Origin: Nocardia mexicana NBRC 108244
Lineage (GTDB): Bacteria; Actinomycetota; Actinomycetes; Mycobacteriales; Mycobacteriaceae
Assembly: GCF_001613165.1 (NCBI RefSeq)
Contig: NZ_BDBV01000074.1
Location: forward strand, 51,630 to 115,629
Reading direction: 5' to 3'
DNA: 64,000 nucleotides
Every line of letters begins with the position of its first letter. Positions within the stretch are counted from its first letter, which is position 1. Both the position numbers and the translations under genes were made by a program. The notes under the pieces are model-generated. The model had not been told where the DNA came from. It searched no databases and saw only the letters and a list, made by a program, of their open reading frames with translations. Below, piece by piece: positions 54,535 through 63,920 of this stretch.

Positions 54535-55836
54535 ATGGCTTTGAACAAGGTGTCGTCACGACGCTCGTCCCTGGTGTCCCGCGCCGCGTTGGCCGCACTG
54601 TCGGCGGCGCTGCTGACCGCGGGCTTCACCAGCGCGTGTTCGAGCGGCGACGGAAACGACGCCACCTCCCAGAACCTGAGCGGGCGCGGCCCCATCACGT
54701 ATGTGGAGGGTAAGGACACCACCGAATCCGGTGCGGTCAAGCAGCTCATAGAGCGCTGGAACGCCGCCCACCCGGACGAGAAGGTGACCTTCAAGGAGCA
54801 GTCCAACGACGCCTCCCAGCAGTACGACGACCTGGCCCAGCACATGCGGGCCAAGCAGTCCGACTACGACGTGATGGCGCTGGACGTCCCGTGGACCGCG
54901 GAGTTCGCGGCCAAGGGCTGGATCCAGCCGCTGAAGGACTCCTTCGCCGTCGACACCTCCACGCTGCTGTCGCCGACCGTCGCCAGCGCCACCTACAAGG
55001 GCACCCTGTACGCGGCGCCGCGCAACACCAACGGCGGCCTGCTGTACTACCGCAAGGACCTGGTCCCCAACCCGCCGCGGACGTGGTCGGAGCTGCTGTC
55101 GCAGTGCGGCGCCGCGCGCGATCCCCAGATCGGCTGCTACGCCGGGCAATTCGCGCCCTACGAGGGCCTGACCGTGAACACCGCCGAGGTGATCAACGGC
55201 TTCGGCGGCACCTTCGTCGGCCCCGACGGCAAGACGCCGACCGTCAACAGCCCGCAGTCGCGCGCCGGGCTGCAGGTGCTCGTGGACGCGTACAAGAACG
55301 GTGAGATCCCGAAGGAGGCCATCTCCTTCAAGGAGCCCGAGAGCCAGAACGCCTTCGCCCAGGGCAAGCTGATGTTCCTGCGCACCTGGCCGAACTTCTA
55401 CGGCGTGGCCAACGCCGACTCCTCGGCGGTGAAGGGCAACGTCGGCGTCGCCCCGCTGCCCGGCAAGGACGGCATCGGCGCCTCCACTCTCGGTGGTTAC
55501 AACGCCGCCATCAGCTCCTTCTCGAAGAACAAGGCCACCGCGCTGGACTTCCTGCGGTTCATGATCAGCGAGGACGCCCAGCGCATCGTCGCCGAGGGCG
55601 CCTTCCCTCCGGTGCGGCAGTCGATGTACGACGACCCGGCCCTGATCGCCAAGTTTCCGTACCTGCCCGCGCTGAAGGATTCGATCGCCAGCGCGGTACC
55701 GCGCCCGGTCACTCCCTACTATCCTGCGGTGTCGAAAGCCATCCAGGACAACGCTTATGCTGCGCTGACCGGAACGAAATCCGTCGATGACGCGATTACC
55801 GGCATGCAGAAGGGCATCCAAGCCGCCGGCTCGTAA
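54535..55836 (+). CDS. Sugar ABC importer substrate-binding lipoprotein (LpqY-like)
   Basis: A 433-residue family 1 solute-binding protein. The signal peptide ends with a lipobox near FTSAC. The domain shows ITYVEGKDTTESGAVKQLIERWNAAHPDEKV, YDVMALDVPWTAEFAAKGWIQPL, TLYAAPRNTNGGLLYYRKDL and a C-terminal FPPVRQSMYDDP segment. The DVMALDVPWTAEFA part strongly recalls mycobacterial LpqY, the trehalose-binding protein. ATG 54535 has GGAG upstream. Two permease genes follow but no ATPase. Trehalose or a related disaccharide is the likely ligand (inference). Confidence 0.87.
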   Translation: MALNKVSSRRSSLVSRAALAALSAALLTAGFTSACSSGDGNDATSQNLSGRGPITYVEGKDTTESGAVKQLIERWNAAHPDEKVTFKEQSNDASQQYDDLAQHMRAKQSDYDVMALDVPWTAEFAAKGWIQPLKDSFAVDTSTLLSPTVASATYKGTLYAAPRNTNGGLLYYRKDLVPNPPRTWSELLSQCGAARDPQIGCYAGQFAPYEGLTVNTAEVINGFGGTFVGPDGKTPTVNSPQSRAGLQVLVDAYKNGEIPKEAISFKEPESQNAFAQGKLMFLRTWPNFYGVANADSSAVKGNVGVAPLPGKDGIGASTLGGYNAAISSFSKNKATALDFLRFMISEDAQRIVAEGAFPPVRQSMYDDPALIAKFPYLPALKDSIASAVPRPVTPYYPAVSKAIQDNAYAALTGTKSVDDAITGMQKGIQAAGS

Positions 55837-55881
55837 GCGGCGGTGAACACACACCGAGTCAGTCCCGTAGGAGAGAAGAAC

Positions 55882-56907
55882 GTGTCAGATCCTTCGGGAG
55901 CGACCGACCTCGCGCCGCCCGCCGCACCGGCGGATCCACCCCCGGTCCGGGCGGCCCGGTCCCGAAGCATCCTGCAGGGTCCGGCCCGCGCCTGGTTGTT
56001 CGTCGCACCCGTGCTTGTGGCCTTGGCCGTCATCATCGGCTATCCCGTGGTGCGGGCGCTGTGGATGTCGTTCCAGAAGGACTCCGGGCTCAACGAGGCC
56101 ACCGGCATGTTCGAAGAGGGCGGCTTCGCCGGCTTCGACAACTACACGCACTGGCTGCTGCAGCAGTGCACGATCCCGGGCGGCGCCATGGAGGCGTGCC
56201 CGACCGGCAACCTGGGCTCGCAGTTCTGGGCGGCCATCGGCATCACGCTGCTGTTCACCGTCGTGACCGTCACGCTCGAGGCGACCATCGGGCTCGGGAT
56301 GGCCGTGGTGATGGGCAAGACGTTCCGCGGCCGCGCGCTGCTGCGGGCGGCGGTGCTGATCCCGTGGGCGATCCCCACCGCCGTCACCGCCCGGCTGTGG
56401 GAGTTCATGTTCCAGTACGACGGCGTGGTGAACCGGGTGCTGGGCACCCACATCCTGTGGCAGACCGACCCGATGTGGTCGCGGTTCGCGGTGATCATCG
56501 CCGACGTCTGGAAGACCACGCCGTTCATGGCGCTGCTGATTCTGGCCGGGCTGCAGGTGATTCCGACCGATGTGTACGAGGCGGCCCGCGTCGACGGGGC
56601 CTCGGCCTGGCAGCGGTTCGTCCACATCACGCTGCCGCTGCTGAAGCCGGCGCTGCTGGTGGCGGTGCTGTTCCGGACCATGGACGCGCTGCGCCTGTAC
56701 GACCTGCCCGCGATCATGACGCAGGGCAACCCGGCGACGCGGACCATTTCCATCCTGGTGGTCGACCAGGTGCGGCAGGGCCAGAACAGTGCCGCGGCGC
56801 TGTCGGTGATCACCTTCCTGCTGATATTCGCCGTCGCCTTCGTCCTGGTGAAGGTGCTGGGCGCCAACGCCGTCGCGACCCAGGAAGAGCAGCGGAGGGC
56901 GCACTGA
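55882..56907 (+). CDS. Sugar ABC importer permease 1 (SugA-like)
   Basis: A 341-residue MalF-type permease with six to seven helices and EAA loop YEAARVDGASAWQRFVHITLPLLKPAL, the contact site for the ATPase. GTG 55882 is chosen for GTAGGAGAG upstream; the earlier GTG 55843 has none. An extra-cytoplasmic loop with two Cys (QQCTIPGGAMEACPTG) is present. Its stop overlaps the next start (TGATG), coupling the two permeases. Confidence 0.88.
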   Translation: MSDPSGATDLAPPAAPADPPPVRAARSRSILQGPARAWLFVAPVLVALAVIIGYPVVRALWMSFQKDSGLNEATGMFEEGGFAGFDNYTHWLLQQCTIPGGAMEACPTGNLGSQFWAAIGITLLFTVVTVTLEATIGLGMAVVMGKTFRGRALLRAAVLIPWAIPTAVTARLWEFMFQYDGVVNRVLGTHILWQTDPMWSRFAVIIADVWKTTPFMALLILAGLQVIPTDVYEAARVDGASAWQRFVHITLPLLKPALLVAVLFRTMDALRLYDLPAIMTQGNPATRTISILVVDQVRQGQNSAAALSVITFLLIFAVAFVLVKVLGANAVATQEEQRRAH

Positions 56908-57794
56908 TGACCACGACCCTGACCGAGCCCACCACCACCCCCGTGACCGCGCGCGTGCCGTGGCAGAAGCGATTCGGCTCCGCGCGCGTCTACATCGGCG
57001 CGCTCATCGTGCTGGTGTGGGGCCTGGGACCGTTCTACTGGATGGTGGTCACCGCCTTCCGCGACCCGGCCTACACCTTCGACAACACCCCCTGGCCGAC
57101 CCATCTCACGCTGGAGAACTTCCACAACGCCTTCGACACCACCCGCGGCAACGACTTCGGGCGGGCGGTGACCAACAGCGTCATCATCGGCCTCGCCACC
57201 GCGGTCATCGCGTTGCTGATCGGCATGTTCGCCGCCTACGCGCTGGCCCGTCTCACCTTCAAGGGCAAGACGCTGGTCGCCGGGCTGGTGCTGAGCGCAT
57301 CCATGTTCCCGGTGGTGGTGCTGGTGACGCCGCTGTTCCAGCTGTTCACCAATATCGGCTGGATCGGGCAGTACCAGGCGATGATCATCCCGAACATCTC
57401 GTTCGTGCTGCCGCTGACCGTCTACATCCTGGCCTCGTTCTTCGCCGACCTGCCGTGGGAACTCGAGGAGGCCGCGCGCATCGACGGCGCGACCCGCTTC
57501 CAGGCGTTCCGGCTGGTGATGCTGCCGCTGGCCGCCCCGGCCGTGTTCACCACCGCCATCCTGGCCTTCATCGCCGCGGTCAACGAATACCTGCTGGCCC
57601 GGCTGCTGTCCGCCGACGCCACCGAGCCGGTGACCGTCGCGATCGCCCGCTTCTCCGGCAACGACCCGCTGGTCCAGCCGTACGCGGCGATCATGGCCGC
57701 GGGCACCATCGTCACGGTCCCGCTGGTCATCATGGTGCTGATCTTCCAGCGCCGGATTATTTCGGGCCTGACCGCGGGCGGCGTGAAGAGCTAG
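56907..57794 (+). CDS. Sugar ABC importer permease 2 (SugB-like)
   Basis: A 295-residue MalG-type permease with six helices and EAA loop LEEAARIDGATRFQAFRLVMLPLAAPAV. It pairs with the preceding permease to form the pore. No ATPase gene follows; the next gene encodes a class A PBP. In M. tuberculosis the equivalent operon ends with sugC, so the missing ATPase is probably supplied from elsewhere, for instance 43143-44231. A weak hairpin (AACCC...GGGTT, about 57828-57848) may end the transcript. Confidence 0.88.
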   Translation: MTTTLTEPTTTPVTARVPWQKRFGSARVYIGALIVLVWGLGPFYWMVVTAFRDPAYTFDNTPWPTHLTLENFHNAFDTTRGNDFGRAVTNSVIIGLATAVIALLIGMFAAYALARLTFKGKTLVAGLVLSASMFPVVVLVTPLFQLFTNIGWIGQYQAMIIPNISFVLPLTVYILASFFADLPWELEEAARIDGATRFQAFRLVMLPLAAPAVFTTAILAFIAAVNEYLLARLLSADATEPVTVAIARFSGNDPLVQPYAAIMAAGTIVTVPLVIMVLIFQRRIISGLTAGGVKS

Positions 57795-57918
57795 ATTCGG
57801 CGTCGCAAGTCTTCCCGAACGCGTCGAACAACCCAGTAGTGTGGGGTTTCGATTCCTGATCTGGTGGTAGTTCGATCTTTGTTCGTGCAGGTGTTCGTGC
57901 AGTTCGACATCTCGGGAG

Positions 57919-60171
57919 ATGATCGTGAGCTCGATCCGCAAGCGGCGGCACGACAGCAGTAACGCCGCGCCGTATTCGTCGGTCGCCGGATGGAACGAGC
58001 CTCCCAGTGTCTCCGCGCGGCGCCAGCGCATACAGCACGGCGGGCGCCCGCACCGGCGAGTGCGGCCGCCGAATCGCACGGGGCCGCAGTCTCGTCCGCC
58101 GCGTACCCGGGCGCAGCGCGTGCGGCGGCTGCTGCTGGCGCTGTTCCTGATCTTCGTGATGCTGCCGTCGCTGCTGGTGACGCTGGCCTACTGGAGTGCC
58201 GAGATCCCCGATCCGACGGCGGTGCAGAGCAAGCAGATCGCGACCATCACCGCCTCCGACGGCTCCACGGTGCTGTCGAAAGTGGTTCCGCCGGAAGGTA
58301 ATCGAACTCCGGTACCGTTGTCGGACGTACCCGTCGGGGTGCGCGATGCGATGCTGTCCGCCGAGGACCGCAACTTCTACACCAATCCCGGCTATTCGAC
58401 CTCGGCGTTCCTGCGCGCTGCCCGCGACAACGTACTGAGCCGCGACGACGCCGGTGGCGGCTCCACCATCACCCAGCAGTACGTCAAGAACGCCTTCCTC
58501 AGCTCCGAGCGCACCCTGTCGCGCAAGATGCGCGAGCTGATCATCTCCGCGAAGATGGCGCGGCAGTGGAGCAAGGACGACATCCTGGCGGCCTACTTCA
58601 ACACCATCTACTACGGCCGCGGCGCCTACGGGATCGCCGCGGCGGCGAAGGCCTACTTCGACAAGCCGGTCCCGCAGCTGACCCTGGCCGAGGGCGCGGT
58701 GCTCGCCTCGGTGGTCCGCACGCCGTCGATCCTGGATCCGGAAACCCATCTGGAACAGCTGAAAACGCGCTGGAACTACGTTCTCGACGGCATGGTCGAG
58801 ATGGGGGTGCTGCCGAGCACGCAGCGCGCCGGTATCCAGTTCCCGGTCATCGCGCCGATCACGGTGGCGGCCGACGACTCCGCGCGCGGCGCATCGGGCC
58901 TGATCCGCGCCCAGGTGCTGCGCGAGCTCCGCGCGGCCGGGGTGAGCGAGCAGGAGATCAACACCGGGGCCCTGCAGGTCGTGACGACCATCGACGCGCG
59001 GGCCCAGCAGGCCGCGCTGGACGCGGTACACAACCGCCTCGGACCGCAGCCGCCCGAGCTGCGGGGCGCGGTGGTGTCCATCGACCCCCGCTCGGGCGCG
59101 GTGCGGGCCTACTACGGCGGCGAGGACGGCGCCGGTTTCGATTTCGCGCAGGCCCCCCTGCAGACCGGGTCCGCGTTCAAGACGTTCGCGGTGATCGCCG
59201 CGTTGCAGCAGGGGATGCCGCTGACCTATCCGCTCGACAGCTCACCGCTGACGGTGAACGGGCAGAAGGTCACCAACGTCGAGGGCGAATCCTGCGGAAC
59301 CTGTTCCCTCGCAGAGGCATACAAGCGCTCGCTGAACACCAGCTTCTACCGGCTCACCAACACGGTCGGGCCCAAGGCCGTCGCCGACGCCGCCCACATG
59401 GCCGGAATCCCCGAGCAGATTCCCGGCGTCCCCGGCAAGACGCTCACCGAGAACGGCGACCTGCCGACGCCGTCGATCGTCCTGGGCGTGTACTCGGTGC
59501 GCCCGATCGATATGGCCTCCGCCTACGCCACCATCGCCGCATCGGGCGTGTACCACCAGCCGTACTTCGTGCAGCGCGTCGTCACCGGCGACGGCCGCGT
59601 GCTGCTCGACCGCGGCGCCCCGGACGGCGGCCAGCTGCCGCCCGGGCAGCAGCGCATCGCGCGACACGTCGCCGACGGAACCATGCAGGCGATGCTGCCG
59701 ATCGCCGCGTATTCGAACGGGCACGGCCTGGCGGGCCGCCCGTCGGCCGCCAAGACGGGCACCACCCAGCTCGGCGAGACCGGAGAGAACAAGGACGCGT
59801 GGATGATCGGCTTCACCCCGTCGCTGTCGACGGCGGTGTGGATCGGCACCGAACAGTCCCAGCCGATTCACACCGCGCGGGGCGGGCCCATCTACGGGGC
59901 GGGCCTCCCGGCGGACATCTGGAAGCAGACCATGGACGGCGCGCTGGCCGACACCCCGGTCGAGCAGTTCCCGGCGCCCGAGCCGGCCGCCCCGACGGGG
60001 CCGTTGTTCGGCGGTCCGCCACCGGCACAGGGGCAGGGCGGCCCGTTCGATGTGCTCGCCCCGCCCTCGAACTCGCCGCCGGAGCAGGTGGTCATCATCC
60101 CGCCCGCGCCGCCGGAACCGCCGAAACAGGTCGAGATCTTCCCCGGGCTGAGCATCCCCGTACCGGGCTGA
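57919..60171 (+). CDS. Class A penicillin-binding protein (transglycosylase/transpeptidase)
   Basis: A 750-residue bifunctional peptidoglycan synthase. After a basic Arg/Pro-rich cytoplasmic region comes one membrane helix (LLLALFLIFVMLPSLLVTLAYW, about 71-92). The GT51 domain follows, with catalytic Glu in LSAEDRNFYTNPGY and GGGSTITQQYVKN. The transpeptidase domain has S-A-F-K (TGSAFK), S-L-N (KRSLNTSF) and KTGTTQ. A Pro-rich tail ends the protein. All catalytic motifs are intact, unlike the PBP-like gene at 2320. Start is ATG 57919 or, with GGGAG six bases upstream, GTG 57925. GTTCGTGCAG is repeated just before it. Confidence 0.92.
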   Translation: MIVSSIRKRRHDSSNAAPYSSVAGWNEPPSVSARRQRIQHGGRPHRRVRPPNRTGPQSRPPRTRAQRVRRLLLALFLIFVMLPSLLVTLAYWSAEIPDPTAVQSKQIATITASDGSTVLSKVVPPEGNRTPVPLSDVPVGVRDAMLSAEDRNFYTNPGYSTSAFLRAARDNVLSRDDAGGGSTITQQYVKNAFLSSERTLSRKMRELIISAKMARQWSKDDILAAYFNTIYYGRGAYGIAAAAKAYFDKPVPQLTLAEGAVLASVVRTPSILDPETHLEQLKTRWNYVLDGMVEMGVLPSTQRAGIQFPVIAPITVAADDSARGASGLIRAQVLRELRAAGVSEQEINTGALQVVTTIDARAQQAALDAVHNRLGPQPPELRGAVVSIDPRSGAVRAYYGGEDGAGFDFAQAPLQTGSAFKTFAVIAALQQGMPLTYPLDSSPLTVNGQKVTNVEGESCGTCSLAEAYKRSLNTSFYRLTNTVGPKAVADAAHMAGIPEQIPGVPGKTLTENGDLPTPSIVLGVYSVRPIDMASAYATIAASGVYHQPYFVQRVVTGDGRVLLDRGAPDGGQLPPGQQRIARHVADGTMQAMLPIAAYSNGHGLAGRPSAAKTGTTQLGETGENKDAWMIGFTPSLSTAVWIGTEQSQPIHTARGGPIYGAGLPADIWKQTMDGALADTPVEQFPAPEPAAPTGPLFGGPPPAQGQGGPFDVLAPPSNSPPEQVVIIPPAPPEPPKQVEIFPGLSIPVPG

Positions 60172-60443
60172 GCAACAAGGGAGTCGGGCAATCGGTTGTG
60201 ACAAAACGAATCCTCGTTGTGCGGCCATCACTCTGCCGCCGCCGATAGGGTGGAGCAGGGCGAAATGCCCGGTGCGCCGAAATCGATGACATGGCACGGA
60301 TCGGCCCGGATGATCATGGATGGATCGGAACGGTTCCGAATGGGCCGATACCGGAGACGGGTGGCAGGATGCGGGAGGATGTGCGCACACGAGGAACCGG
60401 CGAGGGGTTCCGTCACACAGCACGAGACATAGGGGCGACACCG

Positions 60444-60914
60444 GTGGATTTCAATGTCGTTGACCGCCACGAAACGCTCGTGGCGGGGACGGTGCTACGC
60501 AGCCCGGCACTGGCGGTCGAGGGACCGCGCCGGTTGAAGGTGGAGGAGGCCTGGAAGCGCAATCTCGCGCGCAAACTCCCCGGGCCTCCGGCGACCGCGT
60601 ACGTGGACCACGCACCGGAGATCGGGTCGTATCTGACCCATATCGTCGGATATCGCTGCGAGAGCCTGGACGATCTGCAGCCCGGCGATGTGCTGGCGCG
60701 GGTGCCCGGGGGCCGGTTCGCACGATTCATCCGCACCGGGGAGAACCTCGGCGACACCATCGTGTCGGTCTGGCGCGCGGTCTGGGATCTCGAGGCGGCC
60801 GGCGCCCTGGTCCGCGCCTATACCGGCGATTTCGAGCACTATCCGGATTCCCAGACGGTCGAGGTGTTCGTCGCCCTGACCGAAGACGCCACCCTCGGCG
60901 AGGGCAACAGGTAG
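60444..60914 (+). CDS. GyrI-like effector-binding domain protein, copy 1
   Basis: A 156-residue protein resembling the GyrI/AraC-type effector-binding fold: VDRHETLVAGTVLRSPALAV at the start, then two beta-alpha units with IVGYRCESLDDLQPGDVLARVPGGRFARF and the end YPDSQTVEVFVALTEDA. Stand-alone members bind drugs or other small molecules. GTG 60444 is preferred because AGGGG lies just upstream and the neighbour starts in the same way; the longer open frame is not conserved in it. The 272-bp gap 60172-60443 shows only a GATAGGGT promoter box near 60244. Confidence 0.65.
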   Translation: MDFNVVDRHETLVAGTVLRSPALAVEGPRRLKVEEAWKRNLARKLPGPPATAYVDHAPEIGSYLTHIVGYRCESLDDLQPGDVLARVPGGRFARFIRTGENLGDTIVSVWRAVWDLEAAGALVRAYTGDFEHYPDSQTVEVFVALTEDATLGEGNR

Positions 60915-60925
60915 GGGGCACAACC

Positions 60926-61351
60926 GTGGACTTCGAGATTGTCACGCTGGACGAGAGCCTGGTCGCGGGCCTGACGGTGCCGCTGGCGGGTCGCGAGGTG
61001 ACCGCCCGCGACCTGGACCTGGTGAACTTCACCTGGGACCGGTACCTCTCCCGGGAGAAGAACGTGCCCCGGGTGGCGGCCTACATCGGGCAGAACGACC
61101 ACGCCGTGGCGGTGCTCGGCTACGCGCTCGACACGCTGGACCAGTTGGACGTCGGCGACGTGACGACCCGTATCCCGTCCGGGCGCTACGCCCGCTTCGT
61201 CGTCTCCGACAAGCCCTACGACCTGCTGCGCACGGCCTGGGCGAAGGTCTCCAAGGCCGAGGCCGCGGGCACCATCACCCGCTCCCACCGCGCGGAGGTC
61301 GAGCGCTACACGGGCCCGACATCCGTAGAGGTCTACGTCTCCCTGGACTGA
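60926..61351 (+). CDS. GyrI-like effector-binding domain protein, copy 2
   Basis: A 141-residue paralogue of the preceding gene, 11 bases downstream: VTLDESLVAGLTVPLAGREV, NDHAVAVLGYALDTLDQLDVGDVTTRIPSGRYARFVV and ERYTGPTSVEVYVSLD. GTG 60926 follows AGGGGG with good spacing. The conserved Tyr-x-Gly-Pro...Val-Glu-Val-Tyr end fits the GyrI fold. The pair probably arose by tandem duplication. A role in sequestering a toxic or signalling small molecule is inferred from the fold only. Confidence 0.68.
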   Translation: MDFEIVTLDESLVAGLTVPLAGREVTARDLDLVNFTWDRYLSREKNVPRVAAYIGQNDHAVAVLGYALDTLDQLDVGDVTTRIPSGRYARFVVSDKPYDLLRTAWAKVSKAEAAGTITRSHRAEVERYTGPTSVEVYVSLD

Positions 61352-61482
61352 TCTCCCGCCTCTCCGCGATTCTTGGCCAGACCAAGGTGCGACGCACGTG
61401 ACGTCGGCGACCGGCGGCTACGAGATGGTCGGGTTCGCCCGTACCCGACAAGTTACCCATGTTCTTGCGAAATCAGTTGGTG

Positions 61483-61518
61483 CCTCTGCAATCTCGATGC
61501 GGGCCGAGATTGCAGAGG
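61483..61518. terminator. Perfect 14-bp hairpin terminator after ino1
   Basis: CCTCTGCAATCTCG (61483-61496) and CGAGATTGCAGAGG (61505-61518) pair perfectly around an 8-nt loop, 24 bases past the ino1 stop and 130 past the convergent GyrI-like gene. No T-tract is present. Confidence 0.75.
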
Positions 61519-61541
61519 ACCAGAACGCGGCGCGGGGGAGC

Positions 61542-62642
61542 CTATTCCGCCCCGACGATGAACGCCTCCAGCTGCGACCGCGCGACATCGTCGGCCAGCT
61601 GCTTCGGCGGGGACTTCATCAGGTAGGCCGAGGCCGGCAGGACCGGCCCGCCGACGCCGCGGTCCTTGGCGATCTTGGCCGCGCGGATCGCGTCGATGAT
61701 GATGCCGGCCGAGTTCGGCGAGTCCCACACCTCGAGCTTGTACTCCAGATTCAGCGGCACGTCACCGAAGGCGCGACCCTCCAGCCGCACATAGGCCCAC
61801 TTGCGGTCGTCGAGCCAGCCGACGTGGTCGGACGGGCCGATGTGCACATCGTTGGCGCCCAGCTCCTTCTTCAGGTTGCTGGTGACGGCCTGGGTCTTGG
61901 AGATCTTCTTGGACTCCAGCCGCTCGCGCTCGAGCATGTTCTTGAAGTCCATGTTGCCGCCGACGTTGAGCTGCATGGTGCGGTCCAGCTGCACCCCGCG
62001 GTCCTCGAACAGCTTGGCCATCACGCGGTGGGTGATGGTGGCGCCCACCTGGCTCTTGATGTCGTCGCCGACGATCGGGACACCGGCGTCGGCGAACTTC
62101 TTCGCCCACTCCGGATCCGACGCGATGAAGACCGGCAGCGCGTTCACAAATGCGACACCGGCGTCGATGGCGCACTGCGCGTAGAACTTGTCGGCATCCT
62201 CGGAGCCCACCGGCAGGTAGGACACCAGCACGTCGACCTTCGCGTCCTTCAGCGCCTGCACGACGTCGACCGGTTCGGCATCGGACAGTTCGATGGTTTC
62301 CGCGTAGTACTTGCCGATGCCGTCCAGCGTCGGGCCGCGCTTGACGATGACTCCGCTCGGCGGCACGTCGGAGATCTTGATGGTGTTGTTCTCGCTGGCG
62401 AAGATCGCGTCCGACAGTTCGAAACCGACCTTCTTGGCGTCGACGTCGAACGCGGCGACGAATTTCACATCGCGAACGTGGTAGGGACCGAACTTGACGT
62501 GCATGAGGCCGGGTACGGTCGCGTTCTCGTCCGCGTCCTTGTAGTACTGCACGCCCTGGACCAGCGAGGAAGCGCAGTTGCCCACACCTACGATGGCCAC
62601 GCGAATCTCGCCGCCGTGCTCAGCCTTGTTGACATCACTCAT
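61542..62642 (-). CDS. ino1: Inositol-3-phosphate synthase
   Basis: A 366-residue NAD-dependent synthase that converts glucose 6-phosphate to inositol 3-phosphate, the first step to phosphatidylinositol, mycothiol and lipoarabinomannan. IRVAIVGVGNCASSLVQGV is the NAD site. VSYLPVGSEDADKFYAQ, GDDIKSQVGATITHR and LNVGGNMDFKNML are hallmark segments with active-site Lys residues. It overlaps the padR gene by eight bases, the same order as Rv0046c-Rv0047c in M. tuberculosis. Confidence 0.97.
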   Translation of the reverse strand: MSDVNKAEHGGEIRVAIVGVGNCASSLVQGVQYYKDADENATVPGLMHVKFGPYHVRDVKFVAAFDVDAKKVGFELSDAIFASENNTIKISDVPPSGVIVKRGPTLDGIGKYYAETIELSDAEPVDVVQALKDAKVDVLVSYLPVGSEDADKFYAQCAIDAGVAFVNALPVFIASDPEWAKKFADAGVPIVGDDIKSQVGATITHRVMAKLFEDRGVQLDRTMQLNVGGNMDFKNMLERERLESKKISKTQAVTSNLKKELGANDVHIGPSDHVGWLDDRKWAYVRLEGRAFGDVPLNLEYKLEVWDSPNSAGIIIDAIRAAKIAKDRGVGGPVLPASAYLMKSPPKQLADDVARSQLEAFIVGAE

Positions 62643-63192
62643 GGCCGGTTTTTCCCTCTTTCTGTGGTGCCGCCTTCATTGACTGCTCCGCTGCAATCAA
62701 CTCGTTGAGCCAGCGCACTTCGCGCTCGCTTGATTCCAGACCGAGCTGGTGGAGCTGGCGGGTGTAGCGATCCAGGGTCCCGCTGGCCCGTTTGATCGCC
62801 TCCCGCAGTCCCTCTCGGCGCTCCTCGACCTGCCGCCGCCTGCCCTCGAGAATCCGCATCCGCGCCTCGGCGGGAGTGCGGCTGAAGAAGGCGAGATGAA
62901 CGCCGAAGCCGTCGTCGGTGTAGTTCTGCGGGCCGGTGTCGGCGAGCAGTTCACCGAACCGCTCCCACCCGGCCTCGGTCAGCTGATAAACCCGTCGCGC
63001 CCGCCGCGTGACCGCGCCCGCCGGACTCTCCTCCGCGATCAACCCGTCGGCCTGCATGCGTCGCAGGGTCGGGTAGAGCGATCCGTAGGAGAAGGCGCGG
63101 AACGGTCCCAGCAGACCCGTCAGCCGCTTACGCAGCTCGTAGCCGTGCATGGGCGCCTCCAGGAGCAGCCCGAGAATCGCCAGCTCGAGCAC
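62635..63192 (-). CDS. PadR-family regulator, upstream of ino1
   Basis: A 185-residue PadR-s1-like protein: LELAILGLLLEAPMHGYELRKRL, FSYGSLYPTLRRMQADGLIAEE (recognition helix and wing), then a C-terminal coiled-coil dimer domain. GTG 63192 has AGGAGG eight bases upstream. It is the first gene of the padR-ino1 operon and likely autoregulates it. ATATCG-CGC-CGATAC at about 63251-63265 is a candidate operator. The effector is unknown. Confidence 0.88.
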   Translation of the reverse strand: MLELAILGLLLEAPMHGYELRKRLTGLLGPFRAFSYGSLYPTLRRMQADGLIAEESPAGAVTRRARRVYQLTEAGWERFGELLADTGPQNYTDDGFGVHLAFFSRTPAEARMRILEGRRRQVEERREGLREAIKRASGTLDRYTRQLHQLGLESSEREVRWLNELIAAEQSMKAAPQKEGKTGHE

Positions 63193-63338
63193 GGGCCTCA
63201 CCTCCTGACTGTTATGTGCAGACCTAACCGCTTGATGCGATGACAAACTATATCGCGCCGATACATCCGACAACACCCGTCCGGATCCTCGAATTTGTGG
63301 GGGGCGCGGGGTCGGTGGGGACCGCTACTCTGGTTGGC

Positions 63339-63749
63339 GTGCGAATTCAGCGGCAGGTGGTCGACTATGCGCTCCGGCGCAGGTCGCTGCTGGCCGACGT
63401 CTATGCGGGCCGAGTGGACGTCGCCGAGGTGTGCGATGCGAACCCGTACCTGCTGCGGGCGGCGAAGTTCCACGGGCGGGGGAGCGAGGTCACATGCCCC
63501 ATCTGCAGGAAAGAGCAGTTGACTCTCGTATCGTGGGTCTACGGAGATGGGCTGGGGCCCGTCGCGGGCTCGGCCCGGACACCCGAGGAGCTGGCCCGGC
63601 TGGCCGAGACTCGCGAGGAGTTCACGGTGCACGTCGTCGAGGTGTGCCGGAGCTGCAGCTGGAACCATCTGGTGCAGTCCTACGTGCTCGGTCACGCACC
63701 GGCGCCCACGCGTCGCCGCACAGGGACCCGCCGGACCGCCGCAGAGTGA
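63339..63749 (+). CDS. DUF5318 family protein with zinc-ribbon Cys pairs
   Basis: A 136-residue protein very similar to M. tuberculosis Rv0049 as remembered: RIQRQVVDYALRRRSLLADVYAGR, VCDANPYLLRAAKFHGRGS, CPICRKEQLTLVSWVYG and VCRSCSWNHLVQSYVLG. The two C-x2-C pairs probably bind zinc. GTG 63339 has TACTCT ending 7 nt upstream and no ribosome site, so it is leaderless; an upstream in-frame ATG at 63240 is not supported. Function unknown. It is followed by the probable ponA1, the conserved neighbour. Confidence 0.88.
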   Translation: MRIQRQVVDYALRRRSLLADVYAGRVDVAEVCDANPYLLRAAKFHGRGSEVTCPICRKEQLTLVSWVYGDGLGPVAGSARTPEELARLAETREEFTVHVVEVCRSCSWNHLVQSYVLGHAPAPTRRRTGTRRTAAE

Positions 63750-63920
63750 TGGGCACACCAGACTGATATGCGGAGCACAGGCGTGCCCGCCGCGGTCGAG
63801 AACGTCAGGAATCGGAGGCAGCGTGCGTAACCCCGTAGGCTCGCGCACCGATCGCCAGAGGAACGACGTAACGACCGCAACGAGCTACCCGGACCGTTTC
63901 GAGTTATGGAGATCCACGCT

